Source of the DNA: JANXDG01 sp964561135
Lineage (GTDB): Bacteria; Elusimicrobiota; Endomicrobiia; DTEH01
Assembly (NCBI GenBank): GCA_964561135.1
Contig: CAZLOB010000070.1
Span: 1-64,000 of the forward strand
Direction of reading: 5' to 3'
Length of the DNA stretch: 64,000 nucleotides
The first letter of the stretch is position 1, and each line of letters opens with the position of its first letter. This document shows positions 51,480-59,676 of this stretch, piece by piece. The notes below the pieces were generated by a model that was given only the letters and a program-made list of their open reading frames with translations, made no database searches and was not told the origin of the DNA. Made by a program: the position numbers and the translations under genes.

Positions 51480-52895
51480 ATGCAAAATTTATACAGAAAA
51501 ATTTTTTTTACAACAACAAAATATGTTTTTTTAAGAAACTTTTTTATGTGTATTACTGGGCTTCTCAACATTTTTATTGTCCGTTTACTTGGTCCTTCTG
51601 AGTATGGAAAATATTCGTTAGTATGGCAACTTATTGCTACAATAGGACCAATTCTTTCTTTAGGATGGCAATCAACACTTGCAAGATTTATACCTGAAAA
51701 AAATGATGTAGAAAAAAAAGTTTTGTTCACACAGAGTTTTTTAAGTGTTTTAGTAGTGTCTTTTATATTTTTTCTTTTTGGATTTTTTATTATTCAATTT
51801 TTTCCAAAAATTATACCTATAGAAATTAAAAATTTAAAATTTATTTTTTTAACATTTATAATCTTGGTAGCATTTTTTAATGTTTTTGAAGGTTTTTGGC
51901 GTGGATTAGGAAAGTTTAACGATTGGACAATTATTGATGGTATCCGTTCAAACTTGTCTTATGTTTTAGCAGTACTTTTATTAATTTTGGGTTCTAAATA
52001 TTATCAAACGATATTGTATAGTAGTTTTGTATTTGCATTATTTTTTGCAGTTTTAATAATTTTTTGGTTAAAGAATTATTTTTATTTGGATACTAAATTT
52101 TTTCAAATAGAAAAAGAAGTTATAAAATTTGCTTTTTTTATGTTTGTTGGTCAGATAAGTTATCTTTTTATTTCAACTATAGATTTGGTTTTACTTCGTG
52201 CTATGTTGAAAGATTCTACTGAAGTTGGCATTTATAGCGCAGGTATAAGAATACCAAAGATGATTGAAACAATGTTTATAGGTGTTTTGCCAACACCATT
52301 TCTTTATTATTTTACATCACAAGAAACCAAACATTTGAAAGGAAAAATTTTAGAGTTTGGAAGTAGATTTCTTGCTGTAATTTTTGGTTTTGTTTCAACA
52401 GTTTTATTTTCTTTCTCAAGAGAGATAATTTTAATCCTTTTTGGTCAACAATATGCTAATAGTGTCTTTGTTCTTCAAATATTTTGTTTTACCTTGTTTA
52501 TTTTAGCATTTCTTATTTTGTTTTCTTCATATTTTTATTCAATTAATAAACCTCAAATTCTTTTGGTCCTAGGAATACTTCACTTTGTTTTGATTAGTTT
52601 GTTTAGTTTTTTGTTAATACCAAAATATAAATCACAAGCACCTGCTATAAGTTATATTTTTAGCTTGTTAGTTTACACTATTGTGGTTTTGTTTATTGTT
52701 AAAGACTTTAAATTTTTTAAAAATTTTGTTTCTATCGTTTTAGTAATTTTAATTTCATATTTTTTGAGTAAAAATTTTTTAATTTATTTAATGCCAATTA
52801 TTTATTTTGTTTTAATATTTTTATTCAAAATAATTAAATTTTTTGAAGTTGGAAAGTTTATAGGGTTTTTAAAAGATAGATATGAAATTACATGA
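51480..52895 (+). CDS. Polysaccharide flippase (Wzx-like, MATE/MVF superfamily)
   Basis: A 471-residue membrane protein with about 14 hydrophobic segments. The start is ATG 51480 (TTG 51468 lies in a repeat). TTKYVFLRNFFMCITGLLNI with FIVRLLGPSEYGKYSLVWQL is the family N-terminus of O-antigen/teichoic acid exporters, which flip lipid-linked sugar units across the inner membrane. Charged residues are few and confined to loops. It opens the glycan cluster (methyltransferases and glycosyltransferases follow) and overlaps the next gene by 14 bases. Confidence 0.88.
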   Translation: MQNLYRKIFFTTTKYVFLRNFFMCITGLLNIFIVRLLGPSEYGKYSLVWQLIATIGPILSLGWQSTLARFIPEKNDVEKKVLFTQSFLSVLVVSFIFFLFGFFIIQFFPKIIPIEIKNLKFIFLTFIILVAFFNVFEGFWRGLGKFNDWTIIDGIRSNLSYVLAVLLLILGSKYYQTILYSSFVFALFFAVLIIFWLKNYFYLDTKFFQIEKEVIKFAFFMFVGQISYLFISTIDLVLLRAMLKDSTEVGIYSAGIRIPKMIETMFIGVLPTPFLYYFTSQETKHLKGKILEFGSRFLAVIFGFVSTVLFSFSREIILILFGQQYANSVFVLQIFCFTLFILAFLILFSSYFYSINKPQILLVLGILHFVLISLFSFLLIPKYKSQAPAISYIFSLLVYTIVVLFIVKDFKFFKNFVSIVLVILISYFLSKNFLIYLMPIIYFVLIFLFKIIKFFEVGKFIGFLKDRYEIT

Positions 52896-53610
52896 AGTTA
52901 TTTGGACAAAACAAAAAATCAAAGATTTGTGGCAAATTTATGAGAATGTTTTTGAATTAGAACAAGATAGATTTTTGGATGAAAACTTTTACATTAATCT
53001 TTTAAACTATGTGAAAAAATTTGTTAGACAAAAAGGAAAAGTATTAGACATTGGTTGTGGTGTAGGGACATTAATTAATATGCTCTATAATAGAGGATAC
53101 GATTGTTATGCAACAACTTTAAACGAAGAAAGTTTAAATATGTTAAAACAAAAGTTTTCAAATAAAAAAATTAATTTTTATGTAGCTGACATCACTGAGT
53201 TACCTTTTAAAAATGACTTTTTTGATTACATTTTTGCAACTGAAGTTTTGGAACATTTGTTAGACAAAGATTTAATTTTGGGATTAAAAGAAGTAAAAAG
53301 AGTTTTAAAACCGCAAGGAAAATTTATAATTACTGTTCCATATAAAGAAAAATTGCAGAAAGTAGTGTGTCCTGATTGTGGGGCTGTTTTTGTAGCATCA
53401 CAACATATGAGAGTTTTTAATGAAGAGGTAATGTTCAATATATTACATACAGTTGGATTTGATATAAAATATTGTAAACTTGTAGCTAAAATTCCTATTT
53501 CAGGTAATTTTTTAAAGGATAGTTTTAAAAAACTTTTAGCTCTTATAGATAAAAGAATAATTTCTTTTATGTACGGAAGTGCTTTTATTACAGTGGCAAT
53601 AAAAATGTAG
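52882..53610 (+). CDS. Class I SAM-dependent methyltransferase
   Basis: A 242-residue methyltransferase. The SAM-binding motif VLDIGCGVGTLINMLYNRGY (about residue 54) is followed by FPFKNDFFDYIFATEVLEHL-like text (PFKNDFFDYIFATEVLEHL) and KEVKRVLKPQGKFIITVPY. A CPDCG pair near residue 159 suggests a zinc-binding insertion. Such enzymes in glycan clusters methylate sugars or lipid carriers; the substrate is unknown. It begins within the flippase gene. Confidence 0.85.
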   Translation: MKLHEVIWTKQKIKDLWQIYENVFELEQDRFLDENFYINLLNYVKKFVRQKGKVLDIGCGVGTLINMLYNRGYDCYATTLNEESLNMLKQKFSNKKINFYVADITELPFKNDFFDYIFATEVLEHLLDKDLILGLKEVKRVLKPQGKFIITVPYKEKLQKVVCPDCGAVFVASQHMRVFNEEVMFNILHTVGFDIKYCKLVAKIPISGNFLKDSFKKLLALIDKRIISFMYGSAFITVAIKM

Positions 53611-53634
53611 ACTTTGGTTGAAATTATAAAGAAA

Positions 53635-54573
53635 ATGAACATTCTTTTAGTTTATCTTAGACGTAAATGGTCTGTTGTTGAATATTTTGAGAAAGCATTA
53701 AGGAAGATCGCTGATGTTGAAGTTTTTGATTTTGCTAACACGCCGTATTGGGGTGATTTTAGGTTTAAACTGCCATTTTATATACCTAAAGGAATACCAG
53801 TATCTGTAAAAAATGTTTTGAAAAAATTCAATAAGAAATTTGATTTAATAATAGAGGTGACCTCAGCAGGACAATATCATCTGGTTGGATATAAGAAAGT
53901 AGATATTCCTAAGATTTTATGGGCTACTGATGTTTATCGATTTGATCAAAGAAAGTTCATGTTATGGATGAAAGATGATTTTGACTACATTTTTTCTTCA
54001 CAAAAAAATTTTTTAGAAATATTTAAGCCAAAAAAGGTCTTTTGGTTACCATATGCAGCTGATCCTGAAATTTATAAAAAGTTTAATTTACCAAAAGTTT
54101 ATGACATTGTTTTTGTGGGGAATATTAATCCATCAGTATATTCTGAGAGAGTAAGATTATTAAAACTAATTGGTGAAAGGTTTAACTTAAAAGTTTTTAC
54201 TAATATTTATGGTGAAGATGTGGCAAAAATTTATTCTCAAGCAAAAATTGTTTTTAATAAATCTTTAGCTGGTAAGTTAAACATGCGTGTATTTGAAGCT
54301 CTTGCAACAGGAAGTTTTCTTTTAACTGATAGATTAAAACCTGAGGTAGGACTTGAAGAACTTTTTGAAGATAAAAAACACCTTGTATTATATGAAAACG
54401 AAAAAGACTTGTTAGAAAAAATTGATTACTATTTAAGACATGTATCAGAACGCGAAGAGATTGCTTTTAATGGTTACAACGAAGTTTTACAAAAACATAC
54501 ATATGACTTGCGTGCTAAACAAATGTTAAAAATGGTTTATAATAGTTATGAAATACCATCGCCAAAATTATGA
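53635..54573 (+). CDS. CgeB-like glycosyltransferase
   Basis: A 312-residue GT-B-type protein. ATG 53635 (MNILLVYLRRKWSVVEYFEK) is chosen over TTG 53614. The C-terminal part (PYAADPEIYKKFNLPKVYDI, VFVGNINPSVYSERVRLLKL, FNKSLAGKLNMRVFEALATG, SFLLTDRLKPEVGLEELFED) matches the Glyco_trans_1/CgeB group with the RVFEA..G..LLT sugar-nucleotide motif. N-terminal ILWATDVYRFDQRKF fits DUF3880-type acceptor domains. It overlaps the next methyltransferase by 26 bases. Donor and acceptor unknown. Confidence 0.8.
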   Translation: MNILLVYLRRKWSVVEYFEKALRKIADVEVFDFANTPYWGDFRFKLPFYIPKGIPVSVKNVLKKFNKKFDLIIEVTSAGQYHLVGYKKVDIPKILWATDVYRFDQRKFMLWMKDDFDYIFSSQKNFLEIFKPKKVFWLPYAADPEIYKKFNLPKVYDIVFVGNINPSVYSERVRLLKLIGERFNLKVFTNIYGEDVAKIYSQAKIVFNKSLAGKLNMRVFEALATGSFLLTDRLKPEVGLEELFEDKKHLVLYENEKDLLEKIDYYLRHVSEREEIAFNGYNEVLQKHTYDLRAKQMLKMVYNSYEIPSPKL

Positions 54574-55258
54574 TATAGACAAAATTTGTCCGCTTTGGGC
54601 AGATTATCAAGTAGTACAATTGATTACACCTGGTTCAACAATTTTAGAAATAGGTTGTGCAACAGGATATATTGGAAAGTTTTTAAAGGAAAAAAGGAAT
54701 TGTAAAATGTATGCTGTAGAAATTGATAAAGAAGCAGCAGAACTTGCAAGACCATATTATGAAGAAATTATTGTTGGTGATGTTGAAGACGAAGAAATTT
54801 TAAAACAACTGCCAACAAAATTTTTTGATTACATATTATGTATGAACGTTTTAGAACATCTAAAATGGCCACAAAAGGTTTTGGTAAATTTAAAAAAATT
54901 TCTTAAAGATGATGGTTGTTTGATCGCTTGTATTCCTAATGTTGCTCATTGGTCAATACGACTTAAACTTTTATTTGGCAACTTTGATTATGAAAAAGGA
55001 CTGTTTGGGAGTGATCATGGTATAGCTTTATTAGATAAGACGCATTTGCGATTTTTCACTTTAAAGACGATGAAGAAAATGTTTTTAGAAACTGGTTTCA
55101 AAATTGAATTTATTTCTTTTGATCCTGATAAAGGTATTCCTAAACTTCATGGTTTTTTTTTACGAATACCTACTGGGTGGAAAATTCTGAAATTTTTTTA
55201 CTCTTTATGGCCAACATTATTTGCAGGACAGTTTGTTTTTAAATTGAAACTTAAATAA
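54548..55258 (+). CDS. Class I SAM-dependent methyltransferase
   Basis: A 236-residue methyltransferase. TILEIGCATGYIGKFLKEKR is the SAM motif (about residue 30). MYAVEIDKEAAELARPYYEE, FDYILCMNVLEHLKWPQKVL and CLIACIPNVAHWSIRLKLLF follow the UbiE/methyltransf_23 pattern. A Gly/Asp turn LFGSDHGIALLDKTHLRFFT is typical of glycan-cluster methyltransferases. It begins inside the CgeB-like gene and ends 15 bases before the next glycosyltransferase. Confidence 0.85.
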   Translation: MKYHRQNYDIDKICPLWADYQVVQLITPGSTILEIGCATGYIGKFLKEKRNCKMYAVEIDKEAAELARPYYEEIIVGDVEDEEILKQLPTKFFDYILCMNVLEHLKWPQKVLVNLKKFLKDDGCLIACIPNVAHWSIRLKLLFGNFDYEKGLFGSDHGIALLDKTHLRFFTLKTMKKMFLETGFKIEFISFDPDKGIPKLHGFFLRIPTGWKILKFFYSLWPTLFAGQFVFKLKLK

Positions 55259-55273
55259 AGAAAATTTTAAGAA

Positions 55274-56404
55274 ATGAAAATAGATATAGTTATTCCATTT
55301 TTTTATCCAATAATAGGTGGAGCAGAAATGTATGCTTTTGAATTATCTAAAAGACTGGTTAAAAGAGGATATCATATTAAAGCTCATACCTCTATTTTTA
55401 GTTTGTCAAATGATAAATTTACCGAGTACGATGAAGTTGAAGGGATAAAGATATTTAGGTATAGACCATTTTTTAGAAAGTATTATTATTTTTGGTTTTG
55501 GATGCCAAAAATAATAGATACTGACATACTTCATGTTATGGGATACGGACATATGTGTTTTAGTTTGACAATTTATAAATACCATAAAAAATTCCCAATC
55601 ATTAACACTCCAATAGGTGTTTCAGCTCTTATTGAAGGTCCTAAATCGAAATGGTTAAGAAGACAATACGATAAATTTATAGGAGTAAAACAACTTAAAA
55701 TATGCAAAAAAATAATAGTTTTGGCAGACGAAGAAAAAGAATGGTGTATAAAAAGAGGAATAAGTGAAGAAAAAATAAAAAAAATTCCCGTGGGAATACC
55801 TGAGGAAAGTTTTATTGCTTATAATTCAGAGAAAATAAGAAAAAAATATAATCTCAAAAAATATATTTTATACTTAGGTAGGATACATATACAAAAGGGA
55901 ATTGCTGATCTTTTGAAAGCGTATGAATTGGTTGCTAGAAAGTTTAATGATGTTGAGTTAGTTATTGTTGGTCCTGACGGAGGTTATTTAAACGATGCTA
56001 AAAAGTTAGTAAACGATTTTAATTTAGGAAATAGAGTAAAGTTTATTGGTTTTGTTCCAAATGAAGAGAAATATGAAATTGTTGCAGGATGTGAGTTTAT
56101 GGTTTTACCAAGCAAATATGAATTACAAGGGATAGTGTTGTTAGAAGCAATGACACAAGGTAAACCTGTAATTGCTACAAACGTGGGTGGAATACCCGAT
56201 TTTGTTAAAGACGGGATAAATGGGTTTTTAATAAACTATGGTGATATAGAAGCTTTAGCTGATCGTATGTTAGTTTTGCTTACAAATGAAGAATTAAGAA
56301 AGAGGATGGGAGAAAATGCAAAAATTACTGCTAAAGGGTATCATTGGGATAAAATTATAGATGAATATGAAAAATTATATAAAGAAGTGTTAATGAATAA
56401 ATGA
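55274..56404 (+). CDS. Family 4 glycosyltransferase
   Basis: A 376-residue GT-B enzyme. The N-terminal acceptor domain has IDIVIPFFYPIIGGAEMYAF; the C-terminal donor domain (KYILYLGRIHIQKGIADLLK, LVIVGPDGGYLNDAKKLVND, KFIGFVPNEEKYEIVAGCEF, PSKYELQGIVLLEAMTQGKP with VIATNVGGIPDF) has the EX7E-type retaining GT4 motif. It probably adds a hexose or similar sugar to a lipid-linked intermediate. It overlaps the next glycosyltransferase by four bases. Confidence 0.9.
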   Translation: MKIDIVIPFFYPIIGGAEMYAFELSKRLVKRGYHIKAHTSIFSLSNDKFTEYDEVEGIKIFRYRPFFRKYYYFWFWMPKIIDTDILHVMGYGHMCFSLTIYKYHKKFPIINTPIGVSALIEGPKSKWLRRQYDKFIGVKQLKICKKIIVLADEEKEWCIKRGISEEKIKKIPVGIPEESFIAYNSEKIRKKYNLKKYILYLGRIHIQKGIADLLKAYELVARKFNDVELVIVGPDGGYLNDAKKLVNDFNLGNRVKFIGFVPNEEKYEIVAGCEFMVLPSKYELQGIVLLEAMTQGKPVIATNVGGIPDFVKDGINGFLINYGDIEALADRMLVLLTNEELRKRMGENAKITAKGYHWDKIIDEYEKLYKEVLMNK

Positions 56405-57594
56405 AAATAGCGTTTAATGCAATACGTGTTTCAAATAAAGCAGGCTCAGGGTTTGATACTTTTATTATAAACTTTGTTAACGAATTCGCAAAATATGTAT
56501 ATTCGAATAAGTTAGATATTGATTTTGATGTTTATACTTTATATCCAAAACATTTTCCTGAAGTAAAAAAAGAAAATATAAAACAAGTAAAAATACCATT
56601 TATAAAACAAGATAAAAAAGTATATAAACCAAATCAAACAAAACATAAAAATCTTTCTCACCTTTTCACTTTCTCACTTTCTCACTTTCTTCCTCGTTTA
56701 CTCAAACACTTCCTTGCTGACTATTTCCGTATGTTTTGGACACAGTTTGTTTTTCCATTTTATGCGAGAAAATACGATTTAACAGTTGCATTGACAGAAT
56801 ATGATGCTTGTTTGTTTTTAAACAAACAAATTGTTATTATACATAATACAGTACCGTTTTTGTTTCCAATGTTTCCTGCTAAATATAAGTTTTATACTTA
56901 TAAACTGTTACCAAAAATTCTGAAAAGATGTCAAAAAATAATTGCTGTTTCTAATACCTTAAAAGATGAATTAATTAAAATGTTTTCACTTGAAGCACAA
57001 AAAATTTTTGTTGTTTATGAAGGTGTTGACACAAGAATTTTTCATCCTGCAGAAGAAGATGAAATTTTATCGATTAAAAAACAGTATGGAATTAAAACTG
57101 ATTTCATTTTGATTGTAGGGCACAGTCATCCAGTAAAAAATTTTACTGGTGTTATTGAAGCGTTAAAAATAGTATTAAAGAAACATAAAGTAAAATTAGT
57201 TGTTGCAGGGTTATTTGAAAAGAAATTCACAATAAACGATAACATAATTTACATTGGTCATGTACAAAATTCACAGCTTTATATTCTTTACTCAGCAGCA
57301 AAATGTTTTGTCTTTGCTACTTTACATGAAGGATTTGGTTTACCACCGCTTGAAGCGATGGCTTGTGGTTGTTCTGTAGTTGTTTCGGATAAAGGTTCGT
57401 TACCTGAAGTGTGTGGTGATGCTGCTATATATGTTGACCCGTATGATCCACAAAGTATTGCTGATGGTATAATTAAAGTTTTATCTGATGAAAATTTGCG
57501 ACAAAAATTAATACAAAAAGGGTTTGAACAGGTTAAAAAATTTTCTTGGGAACAATCAGTTGAGAAATTTTTAAAAGTGTTGACTTCTTCTTAG
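56401..57594 (+). CDS. Family 4 glycosyltransferase with repeat-derived insert
   Basis: A 397-residue GT-B enzyme. IAFNAIRVSNKAGSGFDTFI starts the acceptor domain. The donor domain has FILIVGHSHPVKNFTGVIEA, IIYIGHVQNSQLYILYSAAK and CFVFATLHEGFGLPPLEAMA with GCSVVVSDKGSLPEVCGDAA. Between them, around residues 78-100, a stretch of TTTCTCAC repeats (bases 56652-56690) encodes NLSHLFTFSLSHFLP, which interrupts the normal text in frame. Last gene of the first glycan run; the following 380 bases hold a decayed gene. Confidence 0.88.
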   Translation: MKIAFNAIRVSNKAGSGFDTFIINFVNEFAKYVYSNKLDIDFDVYTLYPKHFPEVKKENIKQVKIPFIKQDKKVYKPNQTKHKNLSHLFTFSLSHFLPRLLKHFLADYFRMFWTQFVFPFYARKYDLTVALTEYDACLFLNKQIVIIHNTVPFLFPMFPAKYKFYTYKLLPKILKRCQKIIAVSNTLKDELIKMFSLEAQKIFVVYEGVDTRIFHPAEEDEILSIKKQYGIKTDFILIVGHSHPVKNFTGVIEALKIVLKKHKVKLVVAGLFEKKFTINDNIIYIGHVQNSQLYILYSAAKCFVFATLHEGFGLPPLEAMACGCSVVVSDKGSLPEVCGDAAIYVDPYDPQSIADGIIKVLSDENLRQKLIQKGFEQVKKFSWEQSVEKFLKVLTSS

Positions 57595-57641
57595 TATTTA
57601 TTGTATTTTTAAATTACGAAGTTTAAAACAAGAAGCAAAAG

Positions 57642-57941
57642 TCTACGTCACTTACATTAGAAGAAAGGGTTTCATATTTAGAAGGATGTGTTGTATGAAT
57701 AGAAGATGCGGTTAAAAGAATTGAGTATAGTATATAGTCTTTCTCAACATATTGATCGTTTAGAAGAAACAATGGAAAGATGATTTGAACTTTTAGAAGC
57801 AAGAATAGTAGGTGTTGAAGGACGTTTTGAAGCGATTGATAGAGGTCTTGAGATGATTGATAAAAAGTTTAATTGGGTAATAGGTATTATGTTTTCTCTT
57901 GGCTTACATTATTTATAGCTATTTTGCTAAGAGTAAAATAA
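57642..57941 (+). pseudogene. Decayed coiled-coil/membrane-anchor gene, copy 1
   Basis: The text STSLTLEERVSYLEGCVV, a stop, IEDAVKRIEYSI, a stop, and after a frame change SLSQHIDRLEETMER, a stop, FELLEARIVGVEGRFEAIDR and MIDKKFNWVIGIMFSLGLHY parallels copy 2 downstream. The outline is a roughly 95-residue coiled coil with one C-terminal membrane segment. At least three stops and two frame changes make it dead. The family has no known function that I can name; similar short coiled-coil-plus-anchor proteins are common. Confidence 0.6.
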
Positions 57942-57977
57942 AGCGGTATAAAATTTTATCTCTTAAAGAAAAAAAGT

Positions 57978-58265
57978 ATGCCCCAGATATTAGAAGAAAG
58001 AGTTTTGTATTTATAGGGTAAAGTTGAGGGTGGGGAGGGGCCTATTAAGAAGATTAGTACAGATATTTTGATACTTTCAGAATGTATTGACCATCTTGAA
58101 GTAACAATTGATAACAGGTTTGATGTGTTAGAAGAAGGAATTGATAGAAGGTTTGAATCAATAGATAGGCGATTCGAATTAATTGATAAGAAATTCAACT
58201 GGGTTATTGGACTTATATTTTCTTCCTGGATAACACTTTTTTTAGCTATTGTGTTGAAGCGATAA
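57978..58265 (+). pseudogene. Coiled-coil/membrane-anchor gene, copy 2, with one in-frame stop
   Basis: ATG 57978 reads MPQILEERVLYL, TAG at 58014-58016, then GKVEGGEGPIKKISTDILIL and SECIDHLEVTIDNRF with VLEEGIDRRFESIDRRFELI, then DKKFNWVIGLIF and a membrane segment SSWITLFLAIVL ending KR. Apart from the single TAG, the frame is continuous for 95 codons. An internal start at 58068 would give 65 residues. The ID(R/K)(R/K)FE repeat is a heptad-like coiled coil with a tail anchor. It lies just ahead of recA. It is either a recent pseudogene or a short form from the internal start. Confidence 0.55.
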
Positions 58266-58307
58266 TTAGCAAAGTTGAAAAATTACAAAGAGGAGGGCAA
58301 AAATTTT

Positions 58308-59339
58308 ATGTCAAGAGAAGAAAAATTAAAGGCACTTAATCTTGCAATTTCACAAATTGAGAAAGAATTTGGTAAAGAAGCTATAATAAAATTAGGTGAG
58401 AAAAAAACTCTTGCTGTTGAAGTTATACCAACAGGTGTGCTAACTTTAGATTTAGCGATAGGTGTCGGAGGTGTACCAAGAGGAAGAGTAATAGAAATCT
58501 TTGGTCCAGAGGCATCTGGTAAAACAACATTGGCATTAACAATAGCAGCTGAGGCTCAAAAACAAGGTGGTATTGCTGCAATGATTGATGCTGAACATGC
58601 TTTTGATCCAAGGTTCGCAAAAATTCTTGGGGTAGATGTTGAAAATCTTTATGTTTCACAACCAGATTATGGCGAGCAAGCACTTGAAATTGCTGAAACG
58701 CTTGTCCGAAGTAACAGTGTTGATGTAGTGATTGTAGATTCGGTAGCAGCCTTAGTGCCAAAAGCTGAACTTGAGGGAGAAATGGGTGAAACACAAATTG
58801 GGCTACAAGCACGTCTTATGTCGCAAGCGTTAAGAAAACTTGCCGCTGCTGTAAATAAATCAAAGTCAATCATAATTTTTATAAATCAAATAAGACAAAA
58901 AATAGGTGTTGTATACGGTTCACCTGAAACAACAACAGGTGGCCTAGCATTAAAATTTTATGCTTCGTTACGACTTGAAGTGAGAAGAGGCGATTCTATA
59001 AAATCTGGTGATGAGACAATAGGTTATTGGGTAAAAGTGAAGGTTGCAAAAAATAAAGTTGCGCCACCGTTTAAAGAAACAACTTATGAATTTTATTTCC
59101 AGAAAGGTATTGATAGAATAGGTGCTGTATTAGACGCTGCTGTTGAAGAAGGATTAATAGAGAAAGCTGGTTCTTGGTATACATATAAAAACGAAAAATT
59201 AGGGCAGGGAAGAGAACAAGTTAAAAATTTTCTTATAAACAATCCTGAAGTTGTAAAAGAAATTGAGACAACAATAAGAAAAAAATATTTTGCTCAAGAG
59301 GAACAAAAGGGACAGGAAGAAAAACAATCAAAAAAATAA
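58308..59339 (+). CDS. recA: Recombinase A
   Basis: A 343-residue RecA, the strand-exchange protein of homologous recombination, DNA repair and integration of transforming DNA. The start is ATG 58308 with GAGGAGGG eleven bases upstream; TTG 58275 is unlikely. The motifs are REEKLKALNLAISQIEKEFG, Walker A GPEASGKTTLALTIAAEAQK, EQALEIAETLVRSNSVDVVI with VDSVAALVPKAELEGEMG, the L2-region FINQIRQKIGVVYGSPETTT with GGLALKFYAS, and the C-terminal TYKNEKLGQGREQVKNFL. It ends in a Gln/Glu/Lys-rich tail, as usual. Its place in a glycan cluster is unusual. Confidence 0.97.
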   Translation: MSREEKLKALNLAISQIEKEFGKEAIIKLGEKKTLAVEVIPTGVLTLDLAIGVGGVPRGRVIEIFGPEASGKTTLALTIAAEAQKQGGIAAMIDAEHAFDPRFAKILGVDVENLYVSQPDYGEQALEIAETLVRSNSVDVVIVDSVAALVPKAELEGEMGETQIGLQARLMSQALRKLAAAVNKSKSIIIFINQIRQKIGVVYGSPETTTGGLALKFYASLRLEVRRGDSIKSGDETIGYWVKVKVAKNKVAPPFKETTYEFYFQKGIDRIGAVLDAAVEEGLIEKAGSWYTYKNEKLGQGREQVKNFLINNPEVVKEIETTIRKKYFAQEEQKGQEEKQSKK

Positions 59340-59383
59340 TTTGTGCTTACCAATAAAAAAATAAATGTAGAACATCTTGTCTT

Positions 59384-59575
59384 ATGACAATACAAGATTT
59401 TTTTTCTTTCGGTATAAATTGGAGAAATTATGTTAAGAATGTTGTAAACGAGTATGTAATAGAACAAGCAAAGAAAAGTTTGTTAAAATACCTGCCTCAA
59501 GAGAGGTTTGAGAACAAAATATTTATAGATGTAAGCTGTGGTAGCGATAGTTTTTCTTTAGCTAAAAAGTTATAA
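59384..59575 (+). pseudogene. Truncated SAM methyltransferase (N-terminal fragment)
   Basis: 63 residues from ATG 59384: QDFFSFGINWRNYVKNVVNE and QAKKSLLKYLPQERFENKIF, then IDVSCGSDSFSLAKKL and a TAA. This is the beginning of a class I methyltransferase up to the SAM-binding motif (the usual LDIGCGSGxFS is here VSCGSDSFS, with its Gly replaced), cut off about 55 residues in. The following 100 bases (59576-59676) hold no continuation I can read. Probably a decayed gene rather than a functional short protein. Confidence 0.6.
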
Positions 59576-59676
59576 GTTTTGATTAGGCGATAAAAGATTT
59601 ACAAAAAATATATTTAACATCTTAAGAGCTAGCTGCAAATACTGGTTGTAACGAGTTTGTGTTCAAAAAAACAAAT

